The notes: a model not told the origin generated them from the sequence alone. A DNA stretch of 7,760 nt from Opitutia bacterium (GCA_003157575.1 PMKA01000330.1:1-7760); one strand, 5' to 3'. Shown: positions 1 to 4,819, numbered from the stretch's first letter. Made by a program: numbers and translations.

Positions 1-21
1 GGGTTTACCCCGTCCCCTGAC
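1..21. mobile_element. possible end of a mobile or REP-like element
   Basis: The HicB-like resemblance stops near base 22, and the remaining edge sequence (starting GGGTTTACCCCGTCCCC on the plus strand) no longer encodes the expected residues. On the minus strand it reads GTCAGGGGACGGGGTAAA, which resembles from memory GC-rich termini seen near IS200/REP-associated elements. Only 21 bases are visible, with no transposase and no second end. Confidence 0.25.
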
Positions 22-102
22 AGTGATGATGCTTCCGCCGAGCGCTTCGGCGATGAAGCCTCCGTCGGCCTCCTGGGTCACGATGAATACAAGTTCGTTC
101 AT
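1..102 (-). pseudogene. HicB-like antitoxin family protein, 5' part only (partial, probably interrupted)
   Basis: Reading from the ATG at 102-100, the peptide begins MNELVFIVTQEADGGFIAEA, then LGGSIIT. This matches, from memory, the start of a small (about 70 residue) HicB-like family normally encoded next to a HicA-type mRNA interferase. Members of that family usually continue with a Q-G-D-T-W-E-E-L-type stretch. Here the last seven codons (VRGRGKP) depart from it, from about base 22 to the window edge. The reading frame itself stays open to the edge. No Shine-Dalgarno is visible; an in-frame ATG at 120-118 is an alternative but adds residues not typical of the family. It sits directly downstream of a nucleotidyltransferase fragment on the same strand. 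The family call rests on recall of the N-terminal signature; the interruption is inference, since a diverged sequence cut by the window edge would look similar. Confidence 0.62.
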
Positions 103-142
103 GTCGGGAAGGAAATGCATTCCGACGCGGCGGGGAAACCCA

Positions 143-208
143 CATCAGGTATTCGACCTTCGCAGAACCAAGCGCCGCAACGATGGCCTCAATGCTCCGG
201 ACTTCCAT
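143..208 (-). pseudogene. N-terminal fragment of a probable nucleotidyltransferase (about 22 codons)
   Basis: The ATG at 208-206 opens a frame reading MEVRSIEAIVAALGSAKVEY followed by LM. This resembles the opening helix of AbiEii/MNT-type nucleotidyltransferase-fold proteins, which usually continue with a V-G-G-x-A-V-x-x-H-G segment holding the nucleotide-binding GG. Here the next codons are W-V-S-P-P-R-R, so the resemblance ends exactly where the catalytic fold should start, and no GS or DxD motif follows. The frame then runs out of phase through the start of the downstream HicB-like gene and stops at base 5. Proteins of this kind are often antitoxin-like partners or parts of abortive-infection systems. 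I read it as a decayed 5' stump left after deletion or insertion. The family call is tentative because only 22 residues are informative. Confidence 0.42.
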
Positions 209-266
209 CGTCTGGCAGAATAGGGTCGGCCCGGTCAGATGTCCAGCCGAGCGCGGCCGAGGTCGT

Positions 267-542
267 TCAACGGCGGTTCCGCAAGAATGCCTTCACTTCT
301 TCATGCGTGCCGTAGAAGTGGAATTCCAGCGTGTCTCCGCGACGTTGAAAAATGAGGCGCATGTCGGGTGCGTCGCGGCATTCCATGAAGTCACCGATTA
401 CGCGGAGCCCGATCCCGTTGTGCCGGTGGGGATTTCCATAGGCGGCACCGGCGGCGTGAATCGCCTCCAGCACAGCCGCCAGACGAGCGTCCGGGAGGCC
501 GCGCAGACAGCGGCGGAAAGCCGGCAGGGTCGCCGCTTTCAT
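267..542 (-). CDS. RelE/ParE-superfamily toxin
   Basis: A 91-residue protein, a normal length for RelE/ParE-fold toxins. The N-terminal helical half (residues ~5-35, F-R-R-C-L-R-G-L-P then A-V-L-E-A-I-H) is followed by the strand-rich core. That core has N-P-H-R-H-N-G-I-G-L-R, then an E-C-R segment, then M-R-L-I-F, and ends with F-Y-G-T-H-E-E-V-K-A-F-L. The H-x-G-x-G-x-R and G-T-H-x-E-V-x-x-F-L patterns are typical of the superfamily, whose members act as ribosome-dependent mRNA interferases or gyrase poisons; which applies cannot be read here. Its ATG overlaps the antitoxin stop by 4 bases (ATGA), and there is no Shine-Dalgarno of its own, so translation is probably coupled. The antitoxin lies upstream, as in relBE-type operons. 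The fold is fairly certain; the target and subfamily are not. Confidence 0.85.
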   Translation of the reverse strand: MKAATLPAFRRCLRGLPDARLAAVLEAIHAAGAAYGNPHRHNGIGLRVIGDFMECRDAPDMRLIFQRRGDTLEFHFYGTHEEVKAFLRNRR

Positions 543-874
543 TCACGAAGCGAGTCGATTCCCGATACCGCACGAACCCCGCCCGACCGCCGCGCCGCAT
601 CCGAGGACCGGCGCATGCGCCTGCCGGCGGCCTCGATCTCGGCAACGGTCACACCATACTCCGCTGCCGCATACTCAGAGTCCGGGAGCGTAATCGTGAA
701 CGGGATCGCCTTGCGGCTGATGACCTGCGCCAGAAACAGCTCGATGGCCGAGCGCGAGTCCATCCCCAGACGTTCCAGAATCGGACCGGCGGCGGCAAGG
801 CGAGAACGGGACAGACGAATGGTCTTGGTCGCGGTGATGGCAGGCACGTCACCGATTGATGCAGATTGTGTCAT
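539..874 (-). CDS. RelB/DinJ-family antitoxin
   Basis: A 111-residue protein starting at the ATG at 874-872. Residues ~18-55 (T-I-R-L-S-R-S-R-L-A-A-A-G-P-I-L-E-R-L-G-M-D, then A-I-E-L-F-L-A-Q-V-I-S-R-K-A-I-P-F) match the RelB/DinJ ribbon-helix-helix pattern: a short strand, a helix ending in L-G, then a helix with A-I-x-x-F-L and a closing I-P-F. The C-terminal part (Y-A-A-A-E-Y-G-V-T-V and an Arg/Ser-rich tail) would be the toxin-wrapping segment. Antitoxins of this type dimerise, bind their own operator and neutralise the downstream toxin. A GTG at codon 10 is a possible alternative start, because the conserved domain begins only at codon ~16. The open frame continues further upstream to 1216, but that stretch is Arg-rich with no family resemblance. 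The toxin follows with a 4-base overlap. Confidence 0.84.
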   Translation of the reverse strand: MTQSASIGDVPAITATKTIRLSRSRLAAAGPILERLGMDSRSAIELFLAQVISRKAIPFTITLPDSEYAAAEYGVTVAEIEAAGRRMRRSSDAARRSGGVRAVSGIDSLRE

Positions 875-911
875 ACGGTCAAGCTGAGAACGCGGCCATG
901 AGGGATCACTG

Positions 912-931
912 CCGGCGTGGAATCTCGCCGG
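912..931. repeat. inverted repeat in the relB leader
   Basis: CCGGCG (912-917) and CGCCGG (926-931) are perfect 6-base arms around an 8-base loop. The repeat lies about 40 bases upstream of the antitoxin start and just downstream of a CATAAT box. It could be an autoregulatory operator or a leader hairpin. Short GC-rich arms also arise by chance in DNA of this composition. Confidence 0.3.
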
Positions 932-943
932 AAAATGGGGAGA

Positions 944-949
944 ATTATG
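944..949 (-). promoter_or_regulatory. candidate -10 box for the relBE-type pair
   Basis: The minus strand reads GGTCATAATTC here; CATAAT differs from TATAAT at one position. It lies about 70 bases upstream of the antitoxin ATG. No good -35 is found at 16-18 bases; the closest TTGACA-like hexamer (ATGACA) is too far at about 20 bases. The rest of the 875-1064 spacer shows nothing else. Confidence 0.25.
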
Positions 950-1064
950 ACCGGCTAAACCTTGCACTTTGTCATGAACGCCGATCCCCGGCCACGGCCT
1001 CAACCGGCGGCTCGCGGGCGGCTCCGAGCTGAAGGGTGATCTCCCCCCGGCCTCCTCGAGCCGG

Positions 1065-1361
1065 TCACACCCCCGGCTCCGCCTTCGCCGCCGAGGTCTG
1101 TTCGCAGATGAACGTGTGCGCCTGGTCGGCCAGCTTCGCGAGCAGCAGGAGGTCGTCGCGTCCGAAGCTGTCGCTGTCGTGCCAGTTCTTCTTCTCGTCC
1201 AGATACGCACGGACAAAGGTTACATTGTAGAACCTCTGCCTCTCGTTTTCGTTTTCCCACACGGCCGCCTTGATTCGGCCGAGCCGGAGCGTCTTCACTG
1301 GCGCCTTGGCGCGGGTGTCCGGGTTCTTCGTTTGCGGAGCAGGAGAATTATTCCATGGCAT
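1065..1361 (-). CDS. conserved hypothetical protein, 98 residues
   Basis: From the ATG at 1361-1359 this encodes a small soluble protein. It has a polar, Pro/Lys-rich N-terminus (residues 1-23) and then a compact conserved region: L-R-L-G-R-I-K-A-A-V-W-E-N, Y-N-V-T-F-V-R-A-Y, D-S-D-S-F-G-R-D-D-L and L-A-K-L-A-D-Q-A-H-T-F-I. I recognise this region as a recurring hypothetical family seen next to integrative or conjugative elements and in Planctomycetes and Verrucomicrobiota genomes. It looks like a short beta sheet followed by one helix. No function is known to me, and I see no catalytic motif, signal peptide or membrane segment. The frame is open upstream to 1604, but that part is low-complexity and basic, so I start just before the conserved region. 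The flanking toxin-antitoxin pairs suggest accessory DNA. Confidence 0.72.
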   Translation of the reverse strand: MPWNNSPAPQTKNPDTRAKAPVKTLRLGRIKAAVWENENERQRFYNVTFVRAYLDEKKNWHDSDSFGRDDLLLLAKLADQAHTFICEQTSAAKAEPGV

Positions 1362-1423
1362 GGCGTTGCTTTCGTTTGTTGGGACAAACCGGATGCGGCG
1401 GGCCGCAGAGCCGGGTGATTTCT

Positions 1424-1476
1424 GCGGAGAAATTTCTTTATCTGTTATTACCCTGCAAGAGGAAATTTTCCTCCGC
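1424..1476. repeat. 13-bp inverted repeat in an AT-rich patch upstream of the hypothetical gene
   Basis: GCGGAGAAATTTC (1424-1436) pairs with GAAATTTTCCTCCGC (1462-1476): 13 base pairs, a 2-base bulge (1469-1470) and a 25-base AT-rich loop. It is the most AT-rich stretch in the left half and lies about 63 bases upstream of the hypothetical gene start. It could be an operator, a promoter-overlapping hairpin or a decayed mobile-element end. No convincing -35/-10 pair was found inside it. Confidence 0.4.
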
Positions 1477-1710
1477 ATCCCGGCGGCCGGAACGCAAAGC
1501 CGGACTTCGCACCGAAAGAATTCCGCAAGGGTCGGGCTAAAACGCCTGTGGCCGACGAAGCGGGGATGGCTGGGAAGCTTTAGAAAGGGAGACTGTCCGT
1601 GCATCGGCTTTGGGTTTCGGGGCGCCGGGGAACGGGGCTTCCCGCCGCGAGACTGGCGCGTGGCGCCGCCCGGACGGGGTTGAATAGATTCGCCTTGCCT
1701 GCGGACTGTA

Positions 1711-1725
1711 GTGTCATAATGATAC
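1711..1725 (+). promoter_or_regulatory. hicAB operator candidate overlapping a -10 box
   Basis: GTGTCAT-A-ATGATAC is a 15-base pseudo-palindrome (6 of 7 arm positions pair). It contains CATAAT (1715-1720), a good -10, and ends 5 bases before the hicA GTG. HicB carries a ribbon-helix-helix domain that binds palindromic operators, so this is its most likely site. A -35 is not evident at normal spacing. With this -10 the transcript would begin only a few bases before the start codon, so hicA may be nearly leaderless; no Shine-Dalgarno is present. Confidence 0.45.
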
Positions 1726-1729
1726 CACC

Positions 1730-1924
1730 GTGCCGCGCAAAGTTCGACAACTCATCGCCGATCTCGAGCATGCCGGCTTTTTGAACCGCGGCGGCAAAGG
1801 GAGTCACCGCAATTACCAGCACCCAAAGGGCATGAGAGTAACCGTCTCCGGAAGGCCCGGAGCCGATGCGCTGCCCTACCAGGAGAAACAGGTCAGGATC
1901 AGGATTGAGGAGAGCACCCGATGA
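1730..1924 (+). CDS. hicA: HicA-type mRNA interferase toxin
   Basis: A 64-residue protein with a GTG start. No in-frame ATG lies between it and the upstream stop at 1709-1711. It has the one-domain HicA (YcfA-like, dsRBD-type) pattern: P-R-K-V-R-Q-L-I-A-D-L-E-H-A-G-F, then R-G-G-K-G-S-H-R-N-Y with the expected catalytic His (residue 26), then H-P-K-G-M-R-V-T-V-S-G. HicA toxins cleave mRNA independently of the ribosome. The C-terminus (Y-Q-E-K-Q-V-R-I-R-I-E-E) replaces the more common K-P-G-T ending, as in a subtype I recall from other genomes. It is directly followed by hicB with a 4-base ATGA overlap, giving the classic toxin-first order and a stoichiometric operon. Confidence 0.91.
   Translation: MPRKVRQLIADLEHAGFLNRGGKGSHRNYQHPKGMRVTVSGRPGADALPYQEKQVRIRIEESTR
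1907..1912 (+). promoter_or_regulatory. Shine-Dalgarno of hicB inside hicA
   Basis: GAGGAG lies 8 bases upstream of the hicB ATG, within the last codons of hicA. It is the only clear Shine-Dalgarno in the window. It would favour antitoxin translation over the toxin, whose GTG start has none. Confidence 0.6.
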
Positions 1925-2274
1925 AACCCATTGCTTCGCAGATCGAGGAGCAGTCCCGCAAATACGTGAAGATCGTCGAATGGAGCCCCGAGGACGGCTG
2001 CTACATAGGCAGCGCGCCCCCGCTCATCGGCCAAAGCTGCCATGGGAAGACTGAGGCCGCGGTAGTCGCCCAACTCAACCGGATCGTCGAGGACTGGGTG
2101 GCCATTCTGTTGACCGACGGCAAACCTCTCCCCGCCCCGCTCGCGCGGAGAAGCTTCAGCGGACGCTTCGTTGTGCGCGTGTCACCCGAGCTGCACAAGA
2201 AGGCGGCGCTCAAGGCCCTGGCCCGCAACGAAAGTCTCAACCAGTTCGTCGCCGAGGCCATCGCAAACGCCTGA
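1921..2274 (+). CDS. hicB: HicB-type antitoxin with ribbon-helix-helix domain
   Basis: A 117-residue protein. Residues ~13-75 form the HicB partial RNase H-like domain that masks the toxin: Y-V-K-I-V-E-W-S-P-E-D-G-C-Y-I-G, then P-P-L-I-G-Q-S-C-H-G-K-T and the helix A-A-V-V-A-Q-L-N-R-I-V-E-D-W. Residues ~79-115 form a ribbon-helix-helix DNA-binding domain (F-S-G-R-F-V-V-R-V-S-P-E-L-H-K-K-A, then N-E-S-L-N-Q-F-V-A-E-A-I). This is the HicB version that binds its own operator through RHH rather than HTH. The start is set by the ATGA overlap with hicA and a GAGGAG at 8 bases. Length is normal, and the pair looks intact and functional. The next gene downstream is on the opposite strand. Confidence 0.93.
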   Translation: MKPIASQIEEQSRKYVKIVEWSPEDGCYIGSAPPLIGQSCHGKTEAAVVAQLNRIVEDWVAILLTDGKPLPAPLARRSFSGRFVVRVSPELHKKAALKALARNESLNQFVAEAIANA

Positions 2275-2299
2275 CGTCAGCCGATCCCATGGAGCGACC

Positions 2300-3452
2300 T
2301 CACGGCGCAGTCGGTTCCTGCATCAGCGCCGCAGCCGCCCAGAGGAGAGGCGCCTGGCCGTGCAGATCGCCGGTGCGGCGACCCCGCCCGAGGTAGTATC
2401 GATATTGAAGGTCGGGGTCCGGCCCGACGGCGTGCGATGCCTTGTCGGTGCCGACGCACACATCGCGAAGGTCGGCGTGGTCGTCGAGGCGGGCGACAAG
2501 CGCGAGCCAGGCGCTCCGCGCCGCCGCGCCGTACGTCGGGCGGTCGAGCCAGCCGCGCCGGACTCCCGTGGCCATCGCGTAGGTGAACATGGCGGTGCCT
2601 GAGCTCTCGGGCCACGCCCCGGGTTTGTCGACGAGCTGCCTCCACATGCCGTCGGCGTCCTGTTGGGCGAGCAGCGCGGCCATCATCCTGCGATAACCCT
2701 CGAAGATGACGGCCCGTCGCGGATGCTCCACAGGCAGTTCGTTCAAGAGCTCCGTGAGACCGGCGGCGACCCAGCCGTTGCCCCGGCCCCAGTAGAACCT
2801 GGAATCGGAAGTGTGAAAGAACAGGCCGCCCGGCTGCTGGAGCCGTTCGAGGTAGGTCGCGAGCGCAAGGGCGGCGCGATCGAGGTACACGGCGTCGCCG
2901 GTCGCGCGGTACGCCTGGACCTGCAGCGCCGTGATCATGTACATGTCGTCGATCCAGTAGCGGGCTTCGCGGGTGATGCCGTCGGCCGTCGGATCCGTCC
3001 ATTGCGCGTCGGCAAGGGACCTGCCAATTGCGAGATACCGGGGGTCTTTTGTGAGGCGGAACAGCTCGAGCGGGACAATTCCGAACACGCGATGGTCGAC
3101 ATGGTCGCGGCGGTCGATGCGCCGCCTCCCGGTCGAGAAACGGGTCGAATTTCGCTGTCAGGCTCCGCTCCAGGCCGGCGTCGCCGATCCGCCTGGCAAC
3201 TTCGAGGGCGCCGTACCAGGCGCACGCCTCCGGGTAGACGACGGTCGATGTCGACGGGGTCGTCTCGAATTCGAATGGCCGCGCAGCCCAGTTCGCAGCG
3301 ACGCGCCTTCCAACTTCACCGGGCGAGGCTCCCGCCGGCCATTGCGCAAACGGGTTCGACTGCTTGGCAGGGCAAGCTGGCGGAAGCTGCGGCGACCTGG
3401 CAGCGAGGGGGTTCACGAAGAATGCGATCAGCAGCAGCCATGAGGTTCTCAT
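2300..3452 (-). CDS. secreted GH105/GH88-type unsaturated glycoside hydrolase, frameshifted (possible pseudogene)
   Basis: Together the two frames encode about 384 residues, full length for the family. From the ATG at 3452-3450, residues 1-19 (M-R-T-S-W-L-L-L-I-A-F-F-V-N-P-L-A-A-R) form a signal peptide. N-P-F-A-Q-W-P-A-G and V-Y-P-E-A-C-A-W-Y-G-A-L mark the N-terminal (alpha/alpha)6 barrel. The frame then breaks near 3104-3120. After it the second frame continues from D-H-V-D-H-R-V-F-G-I-V-P-L-E-L to the stop at 2300. It includes Y-W-I-D-D-M-Y-M (Asp at ~residue 168/169, matching the catalytic Asp of YteR-like enzymes), F-Y-W-G-R-G-N-G-W, E-S-S-G-T-A-M-F and G-D-L-H-G-Q-A-P. Such enzymes hydrolyse the unsaturated uronic acid end left by polysaccharide lyases, as on rhamnogalacturonan. 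A one-base insertion or two-base deletion explains the break; sequencing error cannot be excluded. If translated as is, a GTG at 3088 could start the C-terminal 262 residues, without the signal peptide. Confidence 0.9.
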
Positions 3453-3490
3453 TCCGAGGCAAAAACAGCGGCTCGCACGACACACGGCAA

Positions 3491-3509
3491 AAGGATTCGC
3501 GTAATCCTT
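3491..3509. repeat. perfect hairpin, 7-bp stem
   Basis: AAGGATT (3491-3497) and AATCCTT (3503-3509) flank a 5-base loop. Its right arm overlaps the left arm of the next hairpin by three bases, so the two could be mutually exclusive structures. Confidence 0.5.
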
Positions 3510-3543
3510 GCAGCGTGTCGGCCTTCGTCCTCCGCGCTGCAAG
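3507..3543 (-). repeat. hairpin repeat element, copy 1
   Basis: CTTGCAGCG (3507-3515) and CGCTGCAAG (3535-3543) are perfect 9-base arms. Read on the minus strand, the element contains GGAGGAC, GAAG and CCGACA in order. The same blocks in the same order recur at 3608-3649 on the plus strand (31 of 35 bases identical, with two short gaps). It lies about 55 bases upstream of the glycoside hydrolase start. Confidence 0.65.
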
Positions 3544-3545
3544 TG

Positions 3546-3567
3546 GCAAATGGCATTCGCCATTTGC
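3546..3567. repeat. perfect hairpin, 9-bp stem and 4-base loop
   Basis: GCAAATGGC (3546-3554), loop ATTC, GCCATTTGC (3559-3567). It is too perfect to be likely by chance. It is directly adjacent to repeat copy 1. Neither side has a run of T, so it is not a classical intrinsic terminator. Confidence 0.6.
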
Positions 3568-3607
3568 TCCGGAAAAGACAATCATCTTTGGCGCAGTGGG
3601 AGCTATC

Positions 3608-3649
3608 TTTGCAGCCTGGAGGACCCGAAGTCCGACAGGCTGCTGCAAA
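3608..3649 (+). repeat. hairpin repeat element, copy 2
   Basis: GCAGCCTG (3611-3618) pairs with CAGGCTGC (3636-3643). Inside, GGAC (3621-3624) pairs with GTCC (3630-3633) across a CCGAA loop, separated from the outer stem by a symmetric GA/GA mismatch. It aligns with copy 1 in the opposite orientation. The outer stem carries a compensatory G-C to C-G change relative to copy 1, and a 3-base CTG insertion near the right end. Confidence 0.65.
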
Positions 3650-3721
3650 ATAGTGAGGCGCCGCACCAACACGCGGCTCTTTCTTGATGAGTTCGGGCGG
3701 ACCCGCCAATCTCTCCGGGCG

Positions 3722-4411
3722 ATGAAGGTCCATTGGTTTCAACACGTGCCGTTTGAAGGTCTCGGCGCGCTTGAGGGATGGCTGCTCGCCCGCGGGCACA
3801 CGCTGTCCTGCACCCGCTTTCACGCGGGCGAAACGCCGCCGCCAACCCACGAAGGCTTTGACTGGCTCATCGTGATGGGCGGTCCGATGAACGTCTATCA
3901 ACACCGCGACCACCCCTGGCTCGCGTCCGAAAAGCGTCTCATCCGCGATGCTGTCGCGGCCGGAAAACGCGTGCTTGGGATATGCCTGGGGGCGCAATTG
4001 ATCGCCGATGTGCTGGGCGGAAAGGTCTACCAGAATGCAGAACGTGAGATCGGATGGTTCCCTGTGCGCGCCGTTCCAGCCGGGGCAGGCTCGCCCTTTG
4101 AATTTCCCCCTGAAACACTGGTTCTTCACTGGCACGGAGACACCTTCTCGCTGCCCCCTGGAAGCGTGTGGCTCGCGGACAGCGCCGCATGCGCGCACCA
4201 GGCGTTCGCCGTCGGATCGCGGGTGCTCGGCCTTCAATTCCACCTGGAGATGAATCCGGCCGACGTAAGCCGGATCGCCCAGGCCTGTTCCGAGGACTTT
4301 GCGCCCGGCCCTTATGTCCAGCCTGCGGGAGAGTTGGTCGCCCGCGCCGGAAAAAACGGGGCTGCTGCTGCACTCCTCGAGCGTATTCTGACCGTCCTAG
4401 AGCAAGGCTAG
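3722..4411 (+). CDS. class I glutamine amidotransferase-like protein
   Basis: A 229-residue single-domain protein. It has a GATase1 triad: Cys88 in the nucleophile elbow G-I-C-L-G-A-Q, and His174 and Glu176 in Q-F-H-L-E. The oxyanion segment V-M-G-G-P-M-N-V-Y lies at 51-59. It resembles stand-alone GMP-synthase-like amidotransferases, which release ammonia from glutamine or act as peptidase-like hydrolases of gamma-glutamyl compounds. No synthetase partner is adjacent, so the substrate is unknown. The start is placed at the ATG at 3722 because M-K-V-H-W-F-Q-H-V begins the first strand of the fold. The open frame extends far upstream but is antisense to the glycoside hydrolase and not family-like. 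No Shine-Dalgarno is present. It converges on rpoZ and overlaps its end by 15 bases. Confidence 0.92.
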   Translation: MKVHWFQHVPFEGLGALEGWLLARGHTLSCTRFHAGETPPPTHEGFDWLIVMGGPMNVYQHRDHPWLASEKRLIRDAVAAGKRVLGICLGAQLIADVLGGKVYQNAEREIGWFPVRAVPAGAGSPFEFPPETLVLHWHGDTFSLPPGSVWLADSAACAHQAFAVGSRVLGLQFHLEMNPADVSRIAQACSEDFAPGPYVQPAGELVARAGKNGAAAALLERILTVLEQG

Positions 4412-4615
4412 CTCTTCCGGCGTCGCAAGCACGTAGCTGATCTTTCCTTCGGCGACTTCGCGCAACGCGATGTCCTCGGGGGAGTGTTTCTCCAGCGATT
4501 CAACCAGCGGACGGCTGCCGCGCCTCAGCTGTTTGACGCGTCGCGAGATGACGTTGACCAGAATATTGGGGTCGTCGATGACCTTGAGCGCGTTCTTGAG
4601 GTAGTCGTCTCTCAT
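4397..4615 (-). CDS. rpoZ: DNA-directed RNA polymerase subunit omega
   Basis: A 72-residue protein starting M-R-D-D-Y-L-K-N-A-L-K-V-I-D-D-P-N-I-L-V-N-V-I-S-R-R-V. It contains the R-R-V-K-Q-L segment, R-P-L-V-E and E-D-I-A-L-R-E-V-A-E-G-K-I characteristic of omega. Omega clamps the beta-prime C-terminus and helps assemble and stabilise RNA polymerase. The length fits the short form of the subunit. The ATG at 4615-4613 has no Shine-Dalgarno. Its last 15 bases overlap the end of the convergent amidotransferase gene. It may be transcribed alone: the spacer upstream holds two hairpins and a weak minus-strand TAAAAT box at 4700-4705, with no -35 I would defend. Confidence 0.93.
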   Translation of the reverse strand: MRDDYLKNALKVIDDPNILVNVISRRVKQLRRGSRPLVESLEKHSPEDIALREVAEGKISYVLATPEELALL

Positions 4616-4771
4616 TGGAGTGACCGCGCCGTTGATGGCGAGGCTGGCGTGGTTTTTGTGATCATAACTTCCGGTCCGTCTCTTTCTCGGACCAGGGGAA
4701 TTTTACGACGACATTCCCCCAAACACGATTTATATCTCTCCCGGCGGCGGCCGGGTCGGACAATCCTTTCA

Positions 4772-4806
4772 CGGGCCAGTCGTTTGAAACGATTGTTTTT
4801 GGCCCG
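4772..4806. repeat. imperfect nested palindrome upstream of rpoZ
   Basis: Outer arms are CGGGCCA (4772-4778) and TGGCCCG (4800-4806). An inner palindrome, TCGTTT-G-AAACGA, lies at 4780-4792. On the minus strand it is downstream of the helicase stop and upstream of rpoZ. It may be a second termination or processing hairpin or a protein-binding site. Confidence 0.4.
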
Positions 4807-4819
4807 GCCTGAGCCAGAA

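Larger units (their letters stand above)
1362..1729. other. 368-base spacer between divergent genes
   Basis: The hypothetical gene (minus) and hicA (plus) diverge from this spacer. It holds the 1424-1476 inverted repeat and the 1711-1725 operator candidate. Between them (about 1480-1700) the DNA is GC-rich. Frames on both strands there lack recognisable domains and overlap real genes. I see no supported gene. Confidence 0.6.

Noticed and set aside
183..887. 234-residue open frame on the plus strand
   Set aside because: It is antisense to the RelB/RelE-type pair, Arg/Ser-rich and without any domain; a product of high-GC codon bias.
875..1216. Upstream extension of the RelB-like frame to 1216
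   Set aside because: The added residues are Arg/Thr-rich without family resemblance and overlap the end of the hypothetical gene; the ATG at 874 fits the family better.
1362..1604. Upstream extension of the hypothetical protein to 1604
   Set aside because: It would cross the AT-rich inverted repeat, and its sequence is basic and low-complexity; the conserved region starts only after codon ~23 from the chosen ATG.
2277..3104. Continuation of the hydrolase N-terminal frame past the frameshift
   Set aside because: After about base 3104 this frame becomes Arg/Pro-rich and loses family resemblance, while the neighbouring frame holds all GH105 motifs.
2663..3721. Long plus-strand extension upstream of the amidotransferase
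   Set aside because: It is antisense to the glycoside hydrolase and includes the hairpin repeats; the amidotransferase fold begins at the ATG at 3722.
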